Source: Allochromatium warmingii (lineage in GTDB: Bacteria > Pseudomonadota > Gammaproteobacteria > Chromatiales > Chromatiaceae). Taken from it: a stretch of DNA of 64,000 bases. This document shows, piece by piece, positions 45,159 to 55,206 of the stretch. The position numbers and the translations under genes were made by a program. The stretch lies in contig NZ_FNOW01000006.1 in assembly GCF_900107145.1 (NCBI RefSeq), forward strand, positions 32,587 through 96,586. Direction: 5' to 3'. Below the pieces are notes generated by a model. It was not told where the DNA came from, did no database searches, and worked only from the letters and a program-made list of their open reading frames with translations. Within the stretch, counting starts at the first letter, position 1. Each line of letters opens with the position of its first letter.

Positions 45159-45578
45159 ATGAGTACGCTGTTTCGCATTTTTAATACATCAGCTTCGGCG
45201 CTGACTGCGCAATCGGTACGCTTGAATACCATTGCCTCGAATATGGCGAATGCTTCAACGACAGCTTCAAAACCCGAAGACGCTTATAAGCCGAAGCATG
45301 TGGTGTTTCAAACGGTTCTGGATGCTGCTGATCCCAATGGCGTGGCGATGCCGGTGCGCGTGCGCGATATTGTCGATGATAAATGTGATCCAATTCCGGC
45401 GTATGAACCGCATCATCCACATGCTAATGAAGAGGGCTATGTTTTTCGGCCCGGGGTGAATGTGGTTGAGGAAATGGCGAATATGATGTCAGCGTCGCGC
45501 AGTTATGAAGCCAATGTCGAAGTATTAACAACGGCGCGGGCGTTATTACAGCGCACCTTGCAAATTGGTCAACGCTGA
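45159..45578 (+). CDS. flgC: Flagellar basal-body rod protein FlgC
   Basis: A 139-aa proximal rod protein: ALTAQSVRLNTIASNMANAS near the N-terminus, GVNVVEEMANMMSASRSYEA and NVEVLTTARALLQRTLQIGQ at the C-terminus. GAGGAG precedes its ATG; 10 bp after flgB. Confidence 0.95.
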   Translation: MSTLFRIFNTSASALTAQSVRLNTIASNMANASTTASKPEDAYKPKHVVFQTVLDAADPNGVAMPVRVRDIVDDKCDPIPAYEPHHPHANEEGYVFRPGVNVVEEMANMMSASRSYEANVEVLTTARALLQRTLQIGQR

Positions 45579-45615
45579 GGCATGAAGCGACCTACTTTTT
45601 TAAGGAGTCAAGGCG

Positions 45616-46326
45616 ATGGCTGACATCAATTCCGATTATCTGAAGCAATACGGATTAAGCGGTTATGGAACGGCGGCTGAATCGACAACTATGGCGAGTG
45701 AATCATCAAAGGGTAAAACCGATTTAGATCAATCGGATTTTATGAAGTTGATGATTACCCAGTTGACGACGCAAGATCCGACGAATCCGGTAAGCAACGA
45801 GGATTATATCGCGCAAATGGCGCAGTTCTCGACGCTGACGGGGATTCAAGAATTATCACAGTCGTTTGCGTCTTTGTCGCAGACGCTGTTGCAAGGTCAG
45901 ACATTGACGGCAGCGACGTTAGTCGGCAAAGAGGTGTTAGTACCGTCGAGTACCGCTGAATTGAGTGCTGAGGGGCAGGCAATTCGCGGGGCAGTCGAAT
46001 TAACATCCTCGGCAAATCATGCGCGTGTCGATATTTATAGCAACAGCGGTGCCTTAGTCGATACGCTGGAGTTGGGCGCGTTGAGTGCTGGGCTTCAGGA
46101 ATTCGAGTGGGATGGCGTGTTGGCGAATGGCACGGCAGCACCGGCTGGCAGCTATGAATTTCGCATCACGGCGCAATCCTCGGGTGCAGAGGATGAATCC
46201 AGCGCTGCCTTGACGCCATTGCTGACAGGTCAGGTGCGTAGCGTATCCACCGATGCCGCCGGTTTAATGCTGGAGGTGCAGGGGATGGGCCGGGTGAGTT
46301 TTGACAGTGTGAAACAGGTTCGCTAA
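45616..46326 (+). CDS. flgD: Hook-capping protein FlgD
   Basis: A 236-aa hook scaffold: [40 protein letters not shown] and the C-terminal FLG-D Tudor-like/Ig domain ([20 protein letters not shown]). AAGGAG precedes the ATG. Confidence 0.95.
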   Translation: MADINSDYLKQYGLSGYGTAAESTTMASESSKGKTDLDQSDFMKLMITQLTTQDPTNPVSNEDYIAQMAQFSTLTGIQELSQSFASLSQTLLQGQTLTAATLVGKEVLVPSSTAELSAEGQAIRGAVELTSSANHARVDIYSNSGALVDTLELGALSAGLQEFEWDGVLANGTAAPAGSYEFRITAQSSGAEDESSAALTPLLTGQVRSVSTDAAGLMLEVQGMGRVSFDSVKQVR

Positions 46327-46362
46327 TTCGCGTGTCTTCCATTTTTTAATGAGGGTCTGGTC

Positions 46363-48216
46363 ATGTCATTCAATATCGGTTTAAGCGGTCTCTATGCAGC
46401 ACAGAAGGATTTAGCTGTTACGGGTAATAATATTGCTAATTCGGCAACAACTGGCTACAAAGAGTCGCGGGCGGAATTTGCGAATGTCTATGGTCAGTTC
46501 CGAGGCTGTATTGCGTCGAGTGGAACCGGCGTGCGGGTAGCTAGTGTTGCCCAGCAGTTTCATCAGGGGACGATTGAGCAGACGAAAAGTTCACTGGATT
46601 TAGCGATCAGCGGTGAGGGTTTTTTTGCTGTTGAAGATGATGGCAATTTAGCCTATGGGCGTGATGGCAGTTTCCGCGTTGATAATGAGGGTTATATTGT
46701 TACCAATGCCGGGGCGCGGTTGCTGGGGTATCCTCGCGCTGATAACAGCGATGGATATGCTTACAATCCTGACGATCTTGAAAAAGTCGATCCAGATTTA
46801 GAAGTTGGCGAAGCCAATCCGGTTTTTAATAAAGAGCTGTCCGGTCTCAAACTCGAATTTAGCGGTTTGCAGCCAAAAGCGTCTTCAGTTGTTTATTCTG
46901 ATGTCAATTTATCTTCAGAAGCGGAGTTAATTCTTGTTCCATCGCCATCAGGGGCAAATGAAGTGCCTACGTTTGATCCAAATGATTCAAGTACATATAG
47001 TTATAAGAAGACTTTTACTGCACCAGATGACCAAACAACTCCAGTAAATCGAGAAGTTACGGCATATTATGTAAAAACAGGGGAAACGGGAGGCCCTCCT
47101 ACTACAGATAGCACTTGGAATATTTACTACACAATAAAAGGCTCAACTGGAACGCCCCTTTCTCAAGGGCCAGTTGCTGGAACATCTGTTAATGCAACCG
47201 GTGTTTTAACGGCAACACCAGCAGATTTAAATTTTACCGTTGTTAATGGTACACCAACAGTAACAATTCCACTAGCGGGTCTTGCTATTAATCAAGCCGT
47301 CACTGGTAACGCGCCTACAACTGCCGAAATTCAGAATGCTGCAATAGTTGAGATTCCTGAAATGGTTCATGCGCCATTTGATGAAAATGATCCAGATACT
47401 TACAGTTATTCAACCACTATCACGCTCTATGATTCGCTTGGCGCAGCCAGAAATGTCACAGCGTATTATCGCCGTGCAGAAAATACCAATAACGCAGCAC
47501 CACCAGAATCCGATCCTGGCGTATGGGAAGTTTACTTTCAAATGGAAGGGCAAGTTGACGCAACCGGCCCCAAAGGCCCGGTGTTTTTAGCGTTCGATAC
47601 CAATGGTAATCTAAAAGCTGTTGCTGACGATAAAACCGAACTCTCCAACGGAGAGAATTTAATTAACAGCAATCCACTGGCTTCGTTGGTTGAGTTGAAA
47701 TTCGATTTAACTCGCTATGCACCGCTCAATGGCGGAACCATCGGCCCGATTGATGCAGATACTGGATTAGGCACAGGTGAAATTAAATTCGATTTGTCGA
47801 ATTTAACGCAGTTTGGGGCAAATTATTCCATCAATGATTTAACTCAAGATGGCTATACTACAGGTAATCTGATTGACTTTGGCGTCAATGAAGAAGGCGT
47901 CTTATCAGCCCGCTACACCAATGGCCAACAACGCGCTCTGGGGCAAATTCCCTTAACCAGCTTCAAAAATCCGCAGGGACTCAAACAGGTCGGTGATAAC
48001 CTTTGGGTGCAAACGCAAGCATCCGGTGAACCTGTAACCGATATTCCGGGCAGTGGTCGCTTGGGTACCATTCAATCCTGTTCCCTTGAATCTTCAAACG
48101 TCGATCTCGCCACTGAACTGGTTGATTTGATTAAAGCCCAGCGTAGCTATCAAGCCAACGCTAAAACCATTTCGGCAGCCGACGAAATCACCCAAACCGT
48201 TATCAACATGCGTTAA
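46363..48216 (+). CDS. flgE: Flagellar hook protein FlgE with an extra repeated module
   Basis: A 617-aa FlgE, longer than common hooks of 400-450 residues. The conserved ends are clear: IGLSGLYAAQKDLAVTGNNI at the N-terminus and the C-terminal SSNVDLATELVDLIKAQRSY. In the middle a module occurs twice: FDPNDSSTYSYKKTF from residue 204, ending near TWNIYYTIKGSTG, and FDENDPDTYSYSTTI from residue 339, ending near VWEVYFQMEGQV. The first copy and the linker (about 46900-47370) are much more AT-rich than the flanks, which suggests insertion by recombination. The outer hook surface carries such variable domains. Confidence 0.93.
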   Translation: MSFNIGLSGLYAAQKDLAVTGNNIANSATTGYKESRAEFANVYGQFRGCIASSGTGVRVASVAQQFHQGTIEQTKSSLDLAISGEGFFAVEDDGNLAYGRDGSFRVDNEGYIVTNAGARLLGYPRADNSDGYAYNPDDLEKVDPDLEVGEANPVFNKELSGLKLEFSGLQPKASSVVYSDVNLSSEAELILVPSPSGANEVPTFDPNDSSTYSYKKTFTAPDDQTTPVNREVTAYYVKTGETGGPPTTDSTWNIYYTIKGSTGTPLSQGPVAGTSVNATGVLTATPADLNFTVVNGTPTVTIPLAGLAINQAVTGNAPTTAEIQNAAIVEIPEMVHAPFDENDPDTYSYSTTITLYDSLGAARNVTAYYRRAENTNNAAPPESDPGVWEVYFQMEGQVDATGPKGPVFLAFDTNGNLKAVADDKTELSNGENLINSNPLASLVELKFDLTRYAPLNGGTIGPIDADTGLGTGEIKFDLSNLTQFGANYSINDLTQDGYTTGNLIDFGVNEEGVLSARYTNGQQRALGQIPLTSFKNPQGLKQVGDNLWVQTQASGEPVTDIPGSGRLGTIQSCSLESSNVDLATELVDLIKAQRSYQANAKTISAADEITQTVINMR

Positions 48217-48245
48217 TCGCCACCCCAGCGCGAGGGCTGTGACCA

Positions 48246-48986
48246 ATGGATCGTTTTTTGTATCTTGCGATGTCCGGTGCCAAGGAAACAGCCATCGCGC
48301 AAACCATCAACACCCACAATCTGGCCAACGCCAACACCACCGGCTTTCGGCAAGCGTTGGCCTACGCCTACAACGCACCGGATCGCGGCCCCGTTTACGA
48401 CTCCCGCGACTATGTACAGGTCGGCAACCAAGTCATCGACTTCTGCGCCGGAACCCTGCAAACCACTGGCCGTGACCTCGATGTCGCCATTCAGGGCGAA
48501 GGTTTCCTCGTCGTGCAAGCCCCCGACGGCAGCGAAGCCTACACCCGCGCCGGCAATCTGCAACTCGACGCCGCTGGCGTGCTGCGCAACGAACGCGGCT
48601 TGCCCGTGCTCGGCGAAGGCGGCCCGATCACCATTCCCGAACACGAAAGCCTGACCATCGGCACTGACGGCACCATCACCATTCGCCCCGCCGGAGCTGC
48701 CGCCAATGCGCTGGCCGCTGTTGACCGTTTGCGCCTCGTTAAACCGGACACCAAAAATCTACAACGCGGCCTCGACGGACTCATCCGCGACCCAGACGGC
48801 GGAGGAGCGCCACTCGATGCGACCGTGCGCGTTGCCAGCGGCATGATCGAAACCAGCAACGTCAATACTGTCGCCGCGCTGACCCGAATGATTGAACTCT
48901 CGCGCACCTTTGAAACCCATATCAAAATGATGGAAGCGGCGAATAATGTCGAAAAAAATCATAATCGCTTGCTAGAGACTAGCTAA
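48246..48986 (+). CDS. flgF: Flagellar rod protein FlgF
   Basis: A 246-aa distal/transition rod protein: MDRFLYLAMSGAKETAIAQT, INTHNLANANTTGFRQALAY, GRDLDVAIQGEGFLVVQAPD and C-terminal VNTVAALTRMIELSRTFETH. Notably GC-richer than the AT-rich centre of flgE just before it. Confidence 0.95.
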   Translation: MDRFLYLAMSGAKETAIAQTINTHNLANANTTGFRQALAYAYNAPDRGPVYDSRDYVQVGNQVIDFCAGTLQTTGRDLDVAIQGEGFLVVQAPDGSEAYTRAGNLQLDAAGVLRNERGLPVLGEGGPITIPEHESLTIGTDGTITIRPAGAAANALAAVDRLRLVKPDTKNLQRGLDGLIRDPDGGGAPLDATVRVASGMIETSNVNTVAALTRMIELSRTFETHIKMMEAANNVEKNHNRLLETS

Positions 48987-49046
48987 AAGATTTTCTGGTG
49001 ACACAGCGCAAGCGTTATCACCAGAATCAAATCAGGAATTAACACC

Positions 49047-49838
49047 ATGAACCCTGCACTCTGGATTGCCAAAACCGGCCTTGACGCCCAGCAGACCCGC
49101 ATGTCCGTGGTCTCCAATAACTTGGCCAACGTCAATACCACCGGCTTTAAAAAAGGCCGCGCCGTTTTTGAAGACCTGCTCTATTACAGTTGTCGTCAAC
49201 ACGGTGCGCAAGCTACCCAAGAATCACAACTCCCCTCTGGTTTAACGATTGGCGCTGGCGTGCGCACTGTCGCCACGCAAAAAAACTTCGCGCAAGGGAA
49301 TTTTATTCAAACCACCAACCCGCTTGATGTTTCCATTGAAGGGCATGGTTTTTTTCAAATCCTCATGCCCGGCGGTGAGGTCGGTTATACCCGCGATGGC
49401 AGTTTTCAGCTCAATGCCAATGGCGAAGTTGTGATGTCCAATGGCTATGCCCTGCAACCCGGACTGGTTGTGCCCGAAAATGCCGAAAGTTTAACTGTCG
49501 GCAAAGATGGCACGGTATCCGTTAAATTGCCGGGCGAAATTGAAAGCGTCCAAATCGGTCAAATTCAACTGGCCAATTTTATCAATCCGGCTGGGCTGCA
49601 ACCGCTGGGTGAAAATCTATTCCGCGAAACCACTGCATCGGGCGCACCCCAGCAAGGCAATCCGGGCGAAAATGGCGTCGGTACCGTGGTGCAATGTTCG
49701 CTGGAAACCAGCAATGTGAATATGGCCGAAGAATTGGTGAATATGATCGAAACGCAACGCGCTTATGAGGTTAATTCTAAAGCGATTTCGGCCGCTGATT
49801 CGATGCTCCAATTCGTTAATAATAATCTTGCACGGTGA
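49047..49838 (+). CDS. flgG: Distal rod protein FlgG
   Basis: A 263-aa distal rod protein: ALWIAKTGLDAQQTRMSVVS, NNLANVNTTGFKKGRAVFED, NPLDVSIEGHGFFQILMPGG and NMAEELVNMIETQRAYEVNS at the C-terminus. Confidence 0.96.
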   Translation: MNPALWIAKTGLDAQQTRMSVVSNNLANVNTTGFKKGRAVFEDLLYYSCRQHGAQATQESQLPSGLTIGAGVRTVATQKNFAQGNFIQTTNPLDVSIEGHGFFQILMPGGEVGYTRDGSFQLNANGEVVMSNGYALQPGLVVPENAESLTVGKDGTVSVKLPGEIESVQIGQIQLANFINPAGLQPLGENLFRETTASGAPQQGNPGENGVGTVVQCSLETSNVNMAEELVNMIETQRAYEVNSKAISAADSMLQFVNNNLAR

Positions 49839-49844
49839 GCGCAG

Positions 49845-50612
49845 ATGATTGGCGTAGTTGATGCATTTCTGAAATCCAGCAGTCGCATGATTGATTCAGA
49901 AATGGATGCTAACACTGTGAACGCTACGCTTCGTTTATCCGCTAGTTTGTTAATCGCGGTATTGCTTGCTGGGTGCGAGACGCTCAATCCACCCAAGCCC
50001 GGCGATTCGCCTGAATATCGCCCCGTTGCACCACCCGAACCGCGCCCAGCCGCTGCTAATAATGGCGCGATCTTTCAGCCGAGCGTCGGTGCAGCGTTGT
50101 TTGAGGATCACAAAGCCAATCGCGTTGGCGATATTTTGACGGTTATTCTCAACGAGCAAACCAATGCCAGAAAATCGTCGGCGACCTCACTGAGCAAGGA
50201 TTCAAGCGCCGAGATGAGTTTGCCTGATATCACGGTCGCGGGGCGGCCACTGCTCAACAAAGGCGGGGCGATTATCGGACTCGAAACCGAAGCCGGACGG
50301 ACATTCGACGGCGCGGGCAATGCCGCACAGAGCAATCAATTCAGCGGTGAAATTACGGTGACTGTCGCCGAGGTTTTGCCCAATGGCAATCTGATTATTC
50401 AGGGCGAAAAATGGCTCGGCATCAATCAAGGCAATGAATATCTGCGCTTGCGTGGAATTGTGCGTCAAGTGGATATTTCACCCTATAATACGATTCCCTC
50501 GACGCAGATTGCCAATGTCGAGCTGTATTACGGCGGCACCGGCGCACTGCGCGACAGTAATACGCCCGGCTGGTTATCGCGCTTCTTTAATAGCCCGATC
50601 TGGCCGATTTAA
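49845..50612 (+). CDS. flgH: L-ring lipoprotein FlgH
   Basis: Outer-membrane L-ring lipoprotein; lipobox LLAGC around residue 44 from this start. Family blocks: GAIFQPSVGAALFEDHKANR, VGDILTVILNEQTNARKSSA and the C-terminal GIVRQVDISPYNTIPSTQIA. Start uncertain: ATG 49845 (255 aa) is nearest the flgG stop, but ATG 49902 (236 aa) would place the lipobox at a more usual distance. Neither has a strong ribosome-binding site. Confidence 0.92.
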   Translation: MIGVVDAFLKSSSRMIDSEMDANTVNATLRLSASLLIAVLLAGCETLNPPKPGDSPEYRPVAPPEPRPAAANNGAIFQPSVGAALFEDHKANRVGDILTVILNEQTNARKSSATSLSKDSSAEMSLPDITVAGRPLLNKGGAIIGLETEAGRTFDGAGNAAQSNQFSGEITVTVAEVLPNGNLIIQGEKWLGINQGNEYLRLRGIVRQVDISPYNTIPSTQIANVELYYGGTGALRDSNTPGWLSRFFNSPIWPI

Positions 50613-50669
50613 TTGCTTGAGCTGATTGCGCTGATTTGGCCACGCTCATTATTGAACAGGACGCATGCG

Positions 50670-51842
50670 ATGTTCCACTTTTCGATAACGCGCTGGGCGC
50701 TGCAACTCAGCTGTGTCGCGATTATCTTTGCGACGAGCACCTTTGCGGGCAATGATGACACCACTGGGAACCGCTTCGGCAATTGGAATGGTGAGGGCCA
50801 AGAACGCATCAAAGATCTGGCCACCATCGGCGGCGTGCGCGATAACCAATTGATCGGCTATGGTCTGGTGGTTGGTCTCAATGGCACGGGTGACCAAACC
50901 ACACAAGCGCCTTTTAGCACCCAAAGCCTAAAAAACATGCTCGGACAACTCGGCGTGACCATGCCCGAAGGTGTCAATCCGCAGACGAAAAATCTCGCGG
51001 CCGTCATGATTACCGCTGATCTACCGCCCTTTGCCAAACCCGGACAGCGTCTCGATGTCACCGTCTCCTCACTCGGCAATGCGAAGAGCTTGCGCGGCGG
51101 CACGCTGTTGATGACACCGCTCAAGGGCGCGGATGGTCAGGTGTATGCGATGGCACAGGGTAATCTTGCGGTCGGCGGCTTTGGTGTGGAAGGCGCGGAC
51201 GGCAGTAGCGTCACGGTCAATGTGCCCAGCGTTGGGCGCGTACCGAATGGGGCCACCGTCGAGCGCGAAGTCTTGACCAATTTCGGTGAAGGCGGAGAAC
51301 TGACGCTCAATTTGCATCGCCCTGATTTCACTAATGCCTATCGCGTCGCTGATGTCATCAATAACCGCTTTGGTGGTGGCGCTGCCCAGGCCGTCGATGG
51401 TTCATCCGTGCGCGTGCGTGCGCCCAACAACCCGAATCAGCGCGTGGCCTTTATCGCTATGCTCGAAAACCTCACGCTCGAAGCCGCCGAGCCGCCAGCG
51501 CGGGTGGTGGTCAATGCGCGAACGGGCACCGTGGTGATGGGCGCGGGCGTCACGGTGCGGCCCGCTGCCATCACGCATGGCAGTCTGACGGTGATGATTA
51601 GCGAAGACCCGCAGGTTACTCAGCCGAACGCGCTGGCAGGCGGTCAAACAGCGATCACACCGCAGACGCAAATTGGCGTTGAGCAAGATAGAAATCGCAT
51701 GTTCCTGTTTAATCCGGGTACGGCGCTGGGTGACATCGTTGAAGCGGTCAACGAAGTCGGCGCGGCTCCGGGCGATCTGGTCGCCATTCTCGAAGCCCTG
51801 CGCGAAGCAGGCGCGTTGCGAGCGGAATTAGTGGTGATCTAG
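50670..51842 (+). CDS. flgI: P-ring protein FlgI
   Basis: A 390-aa P-ring protein. ATG 50670 starts the signal peptide ([13 protein letters not shown]) and has CAGGA upstream; an earlier in-frame start at 50613 would precede it with 19 non-signal residues. Blocks: [53 protein letters not shown] [20 protein letters not shown] and [20 protein letters not shown]. Confidence 0.95.
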   Translation: MFHFSITRWALQLSCVAIIFATSTFAGNDDTTGNRFGNWNGEGQERIKDLATIGGVRDNQLIGYGLVVGLNGTGDQTTQAPFSTQSLKNMLGQLGVTMPEGVNPQTKNLAAVMITADLPPFAKPGQRLDVTVSSLGNAKSLRGGTLLMTPLKGADGQVYAMAQGNLAVGGFGVEGADGSSVTVNVPSVGRVPNGATVEREVLTNFGEGGELTLNLHRPDFTNAYRVADVINNRFGGGAAQAVDGSSVRVRAPNNPNQRVAFIAMLENLTLEAAEPPARVVVNARTGTVVMGAGVTVRPAAITHGSLTVMISEDPQVTQPNALAGGQTAITPQTQIGVEQDRNRMFLFNPGTALGDIVEAVNEVGAAPGDLVAILEALREAGALRAELVVI

Positions 51843-51867
51843 GGGCTAGGCGCTAGGCGCTAGGAGA
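51841..51867. repeat. Short tandem GGCGCTA repeat overlapping the flgJ ribosome-binding site
   Basis: Three near-identical CTAGGCG/CTAGG units run from the flgI stop codon (TAG at 51840-51842) to AGGAG, which serves as the flgJ Shine-Dalgarno. Confidence 0.5.
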
Positions 51868-51874
51868 AAATACC

Positions 51875-52948
51875 ATGTTGCAGCGTGCGACTCTGCCGAA
51901 TCTGCCGACCAGTCAGCCGCTGACCTCTGGGCTGGTAGTCGATCCAGCCACGTACAGCGGGCTGGCGCGGGCAGCGCGTGATAACAGTCCCGAGGGGCTG
52001 GATGCGGCGGCGCGGGCGTTTGAGTCGCTGCTATTGGGGCAGATGGTCAAACAGATGCGCTCCAGCACATCGCTGGGCGGCGGGCTGTTTGACTCAGCAC
52101 AAACCCAGTTATATCAGGATCTCTACGATCAACAACTGACCTCAGCCTTGAGCAACGGCCCAGGATTGGGCTTAGGTGTGCGCACGGCATTGTTGCGCCA
52201 ACTTGATCCTAACGGCACCGCCCGCCAACAAAACAGCGTCGATCCAGCAACGCTCCCAGTTCCCGAACGCAATCGGCTGCTGCAACCCCTGCGACGCACC
52301 GCACCCGCCGACACTGCCGCAGCAGACGCCAACTCACCCGAGGCGCTGTTTGCCCAGCTACCGCCGTTGTCGATTCAGGGCCGCTGGCCGCCGCGCAATG
52401 CCGAAGAATTTGTCGCTTATCTCCAGCCCTATGCTAAACAAGCGGCGGATGTACTCAACATGGATACCACCGTGTTATTAGCGCAAAGTGCGCTAGAAAC
52501 CGGCTGGGGACGGCATATTCCGCGCCACGCCGATGGACGCAGTAGCTTTAATTTATTTGGTATTAAAGCAGATCGTCGCTGGAATGGTGACAGCGTTGGT
52601 GTGGGGACGCTTGAATATCGCAATGGTATTGCACAACGTGAACAAGCGCGATTTCGTGCTTATTCAAATCCGGCAGAATCATTCGTTGATTATGTCGCAT
52701 TTTTAAAACGCAATCCGCGTTATGGCAATGCACTCGAAAGCCGCACCGCTGAAGACTTTATTCGCGGTTTACAACATGCCGGCTATGCCACCGATCCGCG
52801 TTATGCGAATAAAGTGCTCGGCTTACGCGAGCGCATTTTAGCCTTTGGCGCATTGATTGCTCCCGATAGCGCCCCAAAACCTGCACCCAATGCTATTCCA
52901 GAAACTCAAGTTTCTACTGCGCCTGCCGATACGCCAGTTAGCGGTTAA
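51875..52948 (+). CDS. flgJ: Rod-cap / peptidoglycan hydrolase FlgJ
   Basis: A 357-aa two-domain FlgJ. The N-terminal rod-binding domain (AARAFESLLLGQMVKQMRSS, FDSAQTQLYQDLYDQQLTSA) caps the growing rod; the C-terminal glucosaminidase domain (VLLAQSALETGWGRHIPRHA with catalytic Glu, SFNLFGIKADRRWNGDSVGV, FLKRNPRYGNAL) opens the cell wall. A Pro/Ala-rich linker joins them. Confidence 0.95.
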   Translation: MLQRATLPNLPTSQPLTSGLVVDPATYSGLARAARDNSPEGLDAAARAFESLLLGQMVKQMRSSTSLGGGLFDSAQTQLYQDLYDQQLTSALSNGPGLGLGVRTALLRQLDPNGTARQQNSVDPATLPVPERNRLLQPLRRTAPADTAAADANSPEALFAQLPPLSIQGRWPPRNAEEFVAYLQPYAKQAADVLNMDTTVLLAQSALETGWGRHIPRHADGRSSFNLFGIKADRRWNGDSVGVGTLEYRNGIAQREQARFRAYSNPAESFVDYVAFLKRNPRYGNALESRTAEDFIRGLQHAGYATDPRYANKVLGLRERILAFGALIAPDSAPKPAPNAIPETQVSTAPADTPVSG

Positions 52949-53038
52949 AACGCAACAAACATATTCATTTAACGAGACGGCATCTGATTGGCACTGCATC
53001 TAGCCGTCATCCATCATCTAAATTACACGGAGTTTGGC

Positions 53039-55186
53039 ATGAGCGTTTTGAGTACCGGTCTTTCCGGTCTACAGGCTTTCCAACGCGCCCTGTCCACGAC
53101 CGGTCACAATATTGCCAATGCCGCCACTGAAGGGTATAGCCGTCAGCGTGTCGAATTGGTGCCCAAAGATCCACTGCGACTCGGCGGCAGTTATTTAGGC
53201 ACGGGCGTGAATGTCCAAACCATCCGCCGCTTGCAAGATGATTTAATTGACAATCAAGTACGCACCCGCCTGAGCGATCATTCAAGCGCCTCAATTCGTG
53301 CCGCCTATGCCGAGCGAATCGATAATTTACTCGCCGATGAAAGCACCGGATTAGCCCCGACTTTAGAAAACTTTTTTTCGGCGCTACAGGATGTCGCCAG
53401 CGATCCGACTGCGCCCGCAGCGCGTTTAGTCTTACTCGATCAAACCGAGAGTTTGGCCGGTCGTTTTGAGTCAATCAATACGCGACTCGATGAACAGCGT
53501 CAATTAGTCAACGGCCAGCTCGAAAATTCACTCGAAGAACTCAATCAATACGCTCAATCGGTTGCCGAACTCAACGAACAGATTGCCGCCCGCACTACGG
53601 ATGGTCATCCAATCAACGACTTACTTGACACCCGCGATACCGTATTGCGCAAAATGGCCGAAAAGGTCGATATTGCGCGTGTCACCCAAGACAATAATAC
53701 GATTCATGTCTTTATTGGCAATGGCCAGCCGCTTGTTGTCGGGAGCGGTGCAACCGAATTAAGTTTTTCTAATCTGTCCGGCGATCCAGCTAATCCCTCT
53801 ATCGGATTAAAACTGCCGCACAATGAAGAGCCAGTCAATATCACGCGCTTTGTGACCGGCGGTGAAATCGGCGGACTGCTCGAAACCCGCACCGAGTTAC
53901 TCGATAAAGCACAGAATCAGCTTGGACTGATGGCGCTGAATATGGCCAGCCGCTTTAATGAGCAAAACGGCCTCGGTCTCGATCAAGATGGCGAAATTGG
54001 TGGCGATTTATTTGAGCTGCCCGACATTGGCGTCTATCCGTCGATGCGCAATAGCGCCGATACCGTACCAACTGTCACCTTTGAAGACACCAGCGATCTC
54101 ACTGCCAGCGATTATCAACTGTATTATACCGGCAGCAATTTCCAATTAACGCGCTTATCTGACGACAGCACTGTTACCCTGACTGTTGATGCAACCGATC
54201 CCGATATTTTAATCGGCGATGGACTGCGCATTGATACCAATGCCTTGACTGGTGCTGTGCAACGCGATACTTGGTTAATTCAGCCAACCCGCAATGCTGC
54301 TACGCAATTAGAAGTCACGATTACTGATCCAGCTAAATTTGCAACGGCTTCAGGAGCATTAGCCGACAGCCTGAATACCGGCGAAGCGCGATTAACCGAT
54401 CTGCGCATGAGCACCGATGCCGGTAATCCGGTCACCACCGCGAGCTATTTACCAGCAGCCATTGTTTTTGATGCGGGGAGCAATGAATTTAATGTTCTCA
54501 GCACCAGTTATGGCGCTGCTGCTGGTTCGGCAACGGTTGAATCATTCCGCGTGCTTGATAAAAATGACGCTGATTTATTCACGCCGATAGCGGTTGAGTT
54601 TGACGCAACCCATAATCAATTTGTCGTCGGTCAAGAACGCTTCGCGTTGGATTCAACTGGCACGACCACCATTCAAGCAAATGGTTGGGAATTAAAACTT
54701 CAGGGTACGCCCACAGCAGGCACTGTGCTAGATGTCAATGTCAACACCATTGCCGCCACTGCACCACAACCAGCCGTCACAACCTTAATCGGCCCGGGTT
54801 GGGAATTAGATATTAAGGGCACACCGGATGATGGCGACTTATTCACCGTTGAATTAAGCAAAGATCGCCCGGGCGATAACCGCAATGTTTTAGAAATGGC
54901 CGATGTGCAAGGCGAACGCCTATTACAGGGACGCGCCACATTGCAAGGCGGTTATGACACTTTATTGGCTGATGTCGGCACTCAAACTCGTGGCGCACAA
55001 ATTAGTCGCGATTCCACCGGAGTTGCATTAGCCGCTGCACAAGAAGAGCGCGAATCCTTATCCGGCGTGAATCTTGATGAAGAAGCGGCGAATATGTTGC
55101 GCTTCCAGCAAGCCTATCAAGCTGCCGCGCAAATCATTGCAACCTCAAATACCATGTTTGAAGCCCTGCTCGGTGCTGTGCGCTAA
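53039..55186 (+). CDS. flgK: Hook-filament junction protein FlgK
   Basis: A 715-aa HAP1. The ATG at 53039 starts at the conserved SVLSTGLSGLQAFQRALSTT, NIANAATEGYSRQRVE; an in-frame start at 52988 would add a non-conserved leader. C-terminus SGVNLDEEAANMLRFQQAYQ. At 715 residues it is longer than enterobacterial FlgK (about 550), with extra D2/D3-type domains in the middle (about residues 330-620). Exported with FlgN. Confidence 0.95.
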   Translation: MSVLSTGLSGLQAFQRALSTTGHNIANAATEGYSRQRVELVPKDPLRLGGSYLGTGVNVQTIRRLQDDLIDNQVRTRLSDHSSASIRAAYAERIDNLLADESTGLAPTLENFFSALQDVASDPTAPAARLVLLDQTESLAGRFESINTRLDEQRQLVNGQLENSLEELNQYAQSVAELNEQIAARTTDGHPINDLLDTRDTVLRKMAEKVDIARVTQDNNTIHVFIGNGQPLVVGSGATELSFSNLSGDPANPSIGLKLPHNEEPVNITRFVTGGEIGGLLETRTELLDKAQNQLGLMALNMASRFNEQNGLGLDQDGEIGGDLFELPDIGVYPSMRNSADTVPTVTFEDTSDLTASDYQLYYTGSNFQLTRLSDDSTVTLTVDATDPDILIGDGLRIDTNALTGAVQRDTWLIQPTRNAATQLEVTITDPAKFATASGALADSLNTGEARLTDLRMSTDAGNPVTTASYLPAAIVFDAGSNEFNVLSTSYGAAAGSATVESFRVLDKNDADLFTPIAVEFDATHNQFVVGQERFALDSTGTTTIQANGWELKLQGTPTAGTVLDVNVNTIAATAPQPAVTTLIGPGWELDIKGTPDDGDLFTVELSKDRPGDNRNVLEMADVQGERLLQGRATLQGGYDTLLADVGTQTRGAQISRDSTGVALAAAQEERESLSGVNLDEEAANMLRFQQAYQAAAQIIATSNTMFEALLGAVR

Positions 55187-55206
55187 TTTTAGGCGGTGAA
55201 TCAGTT

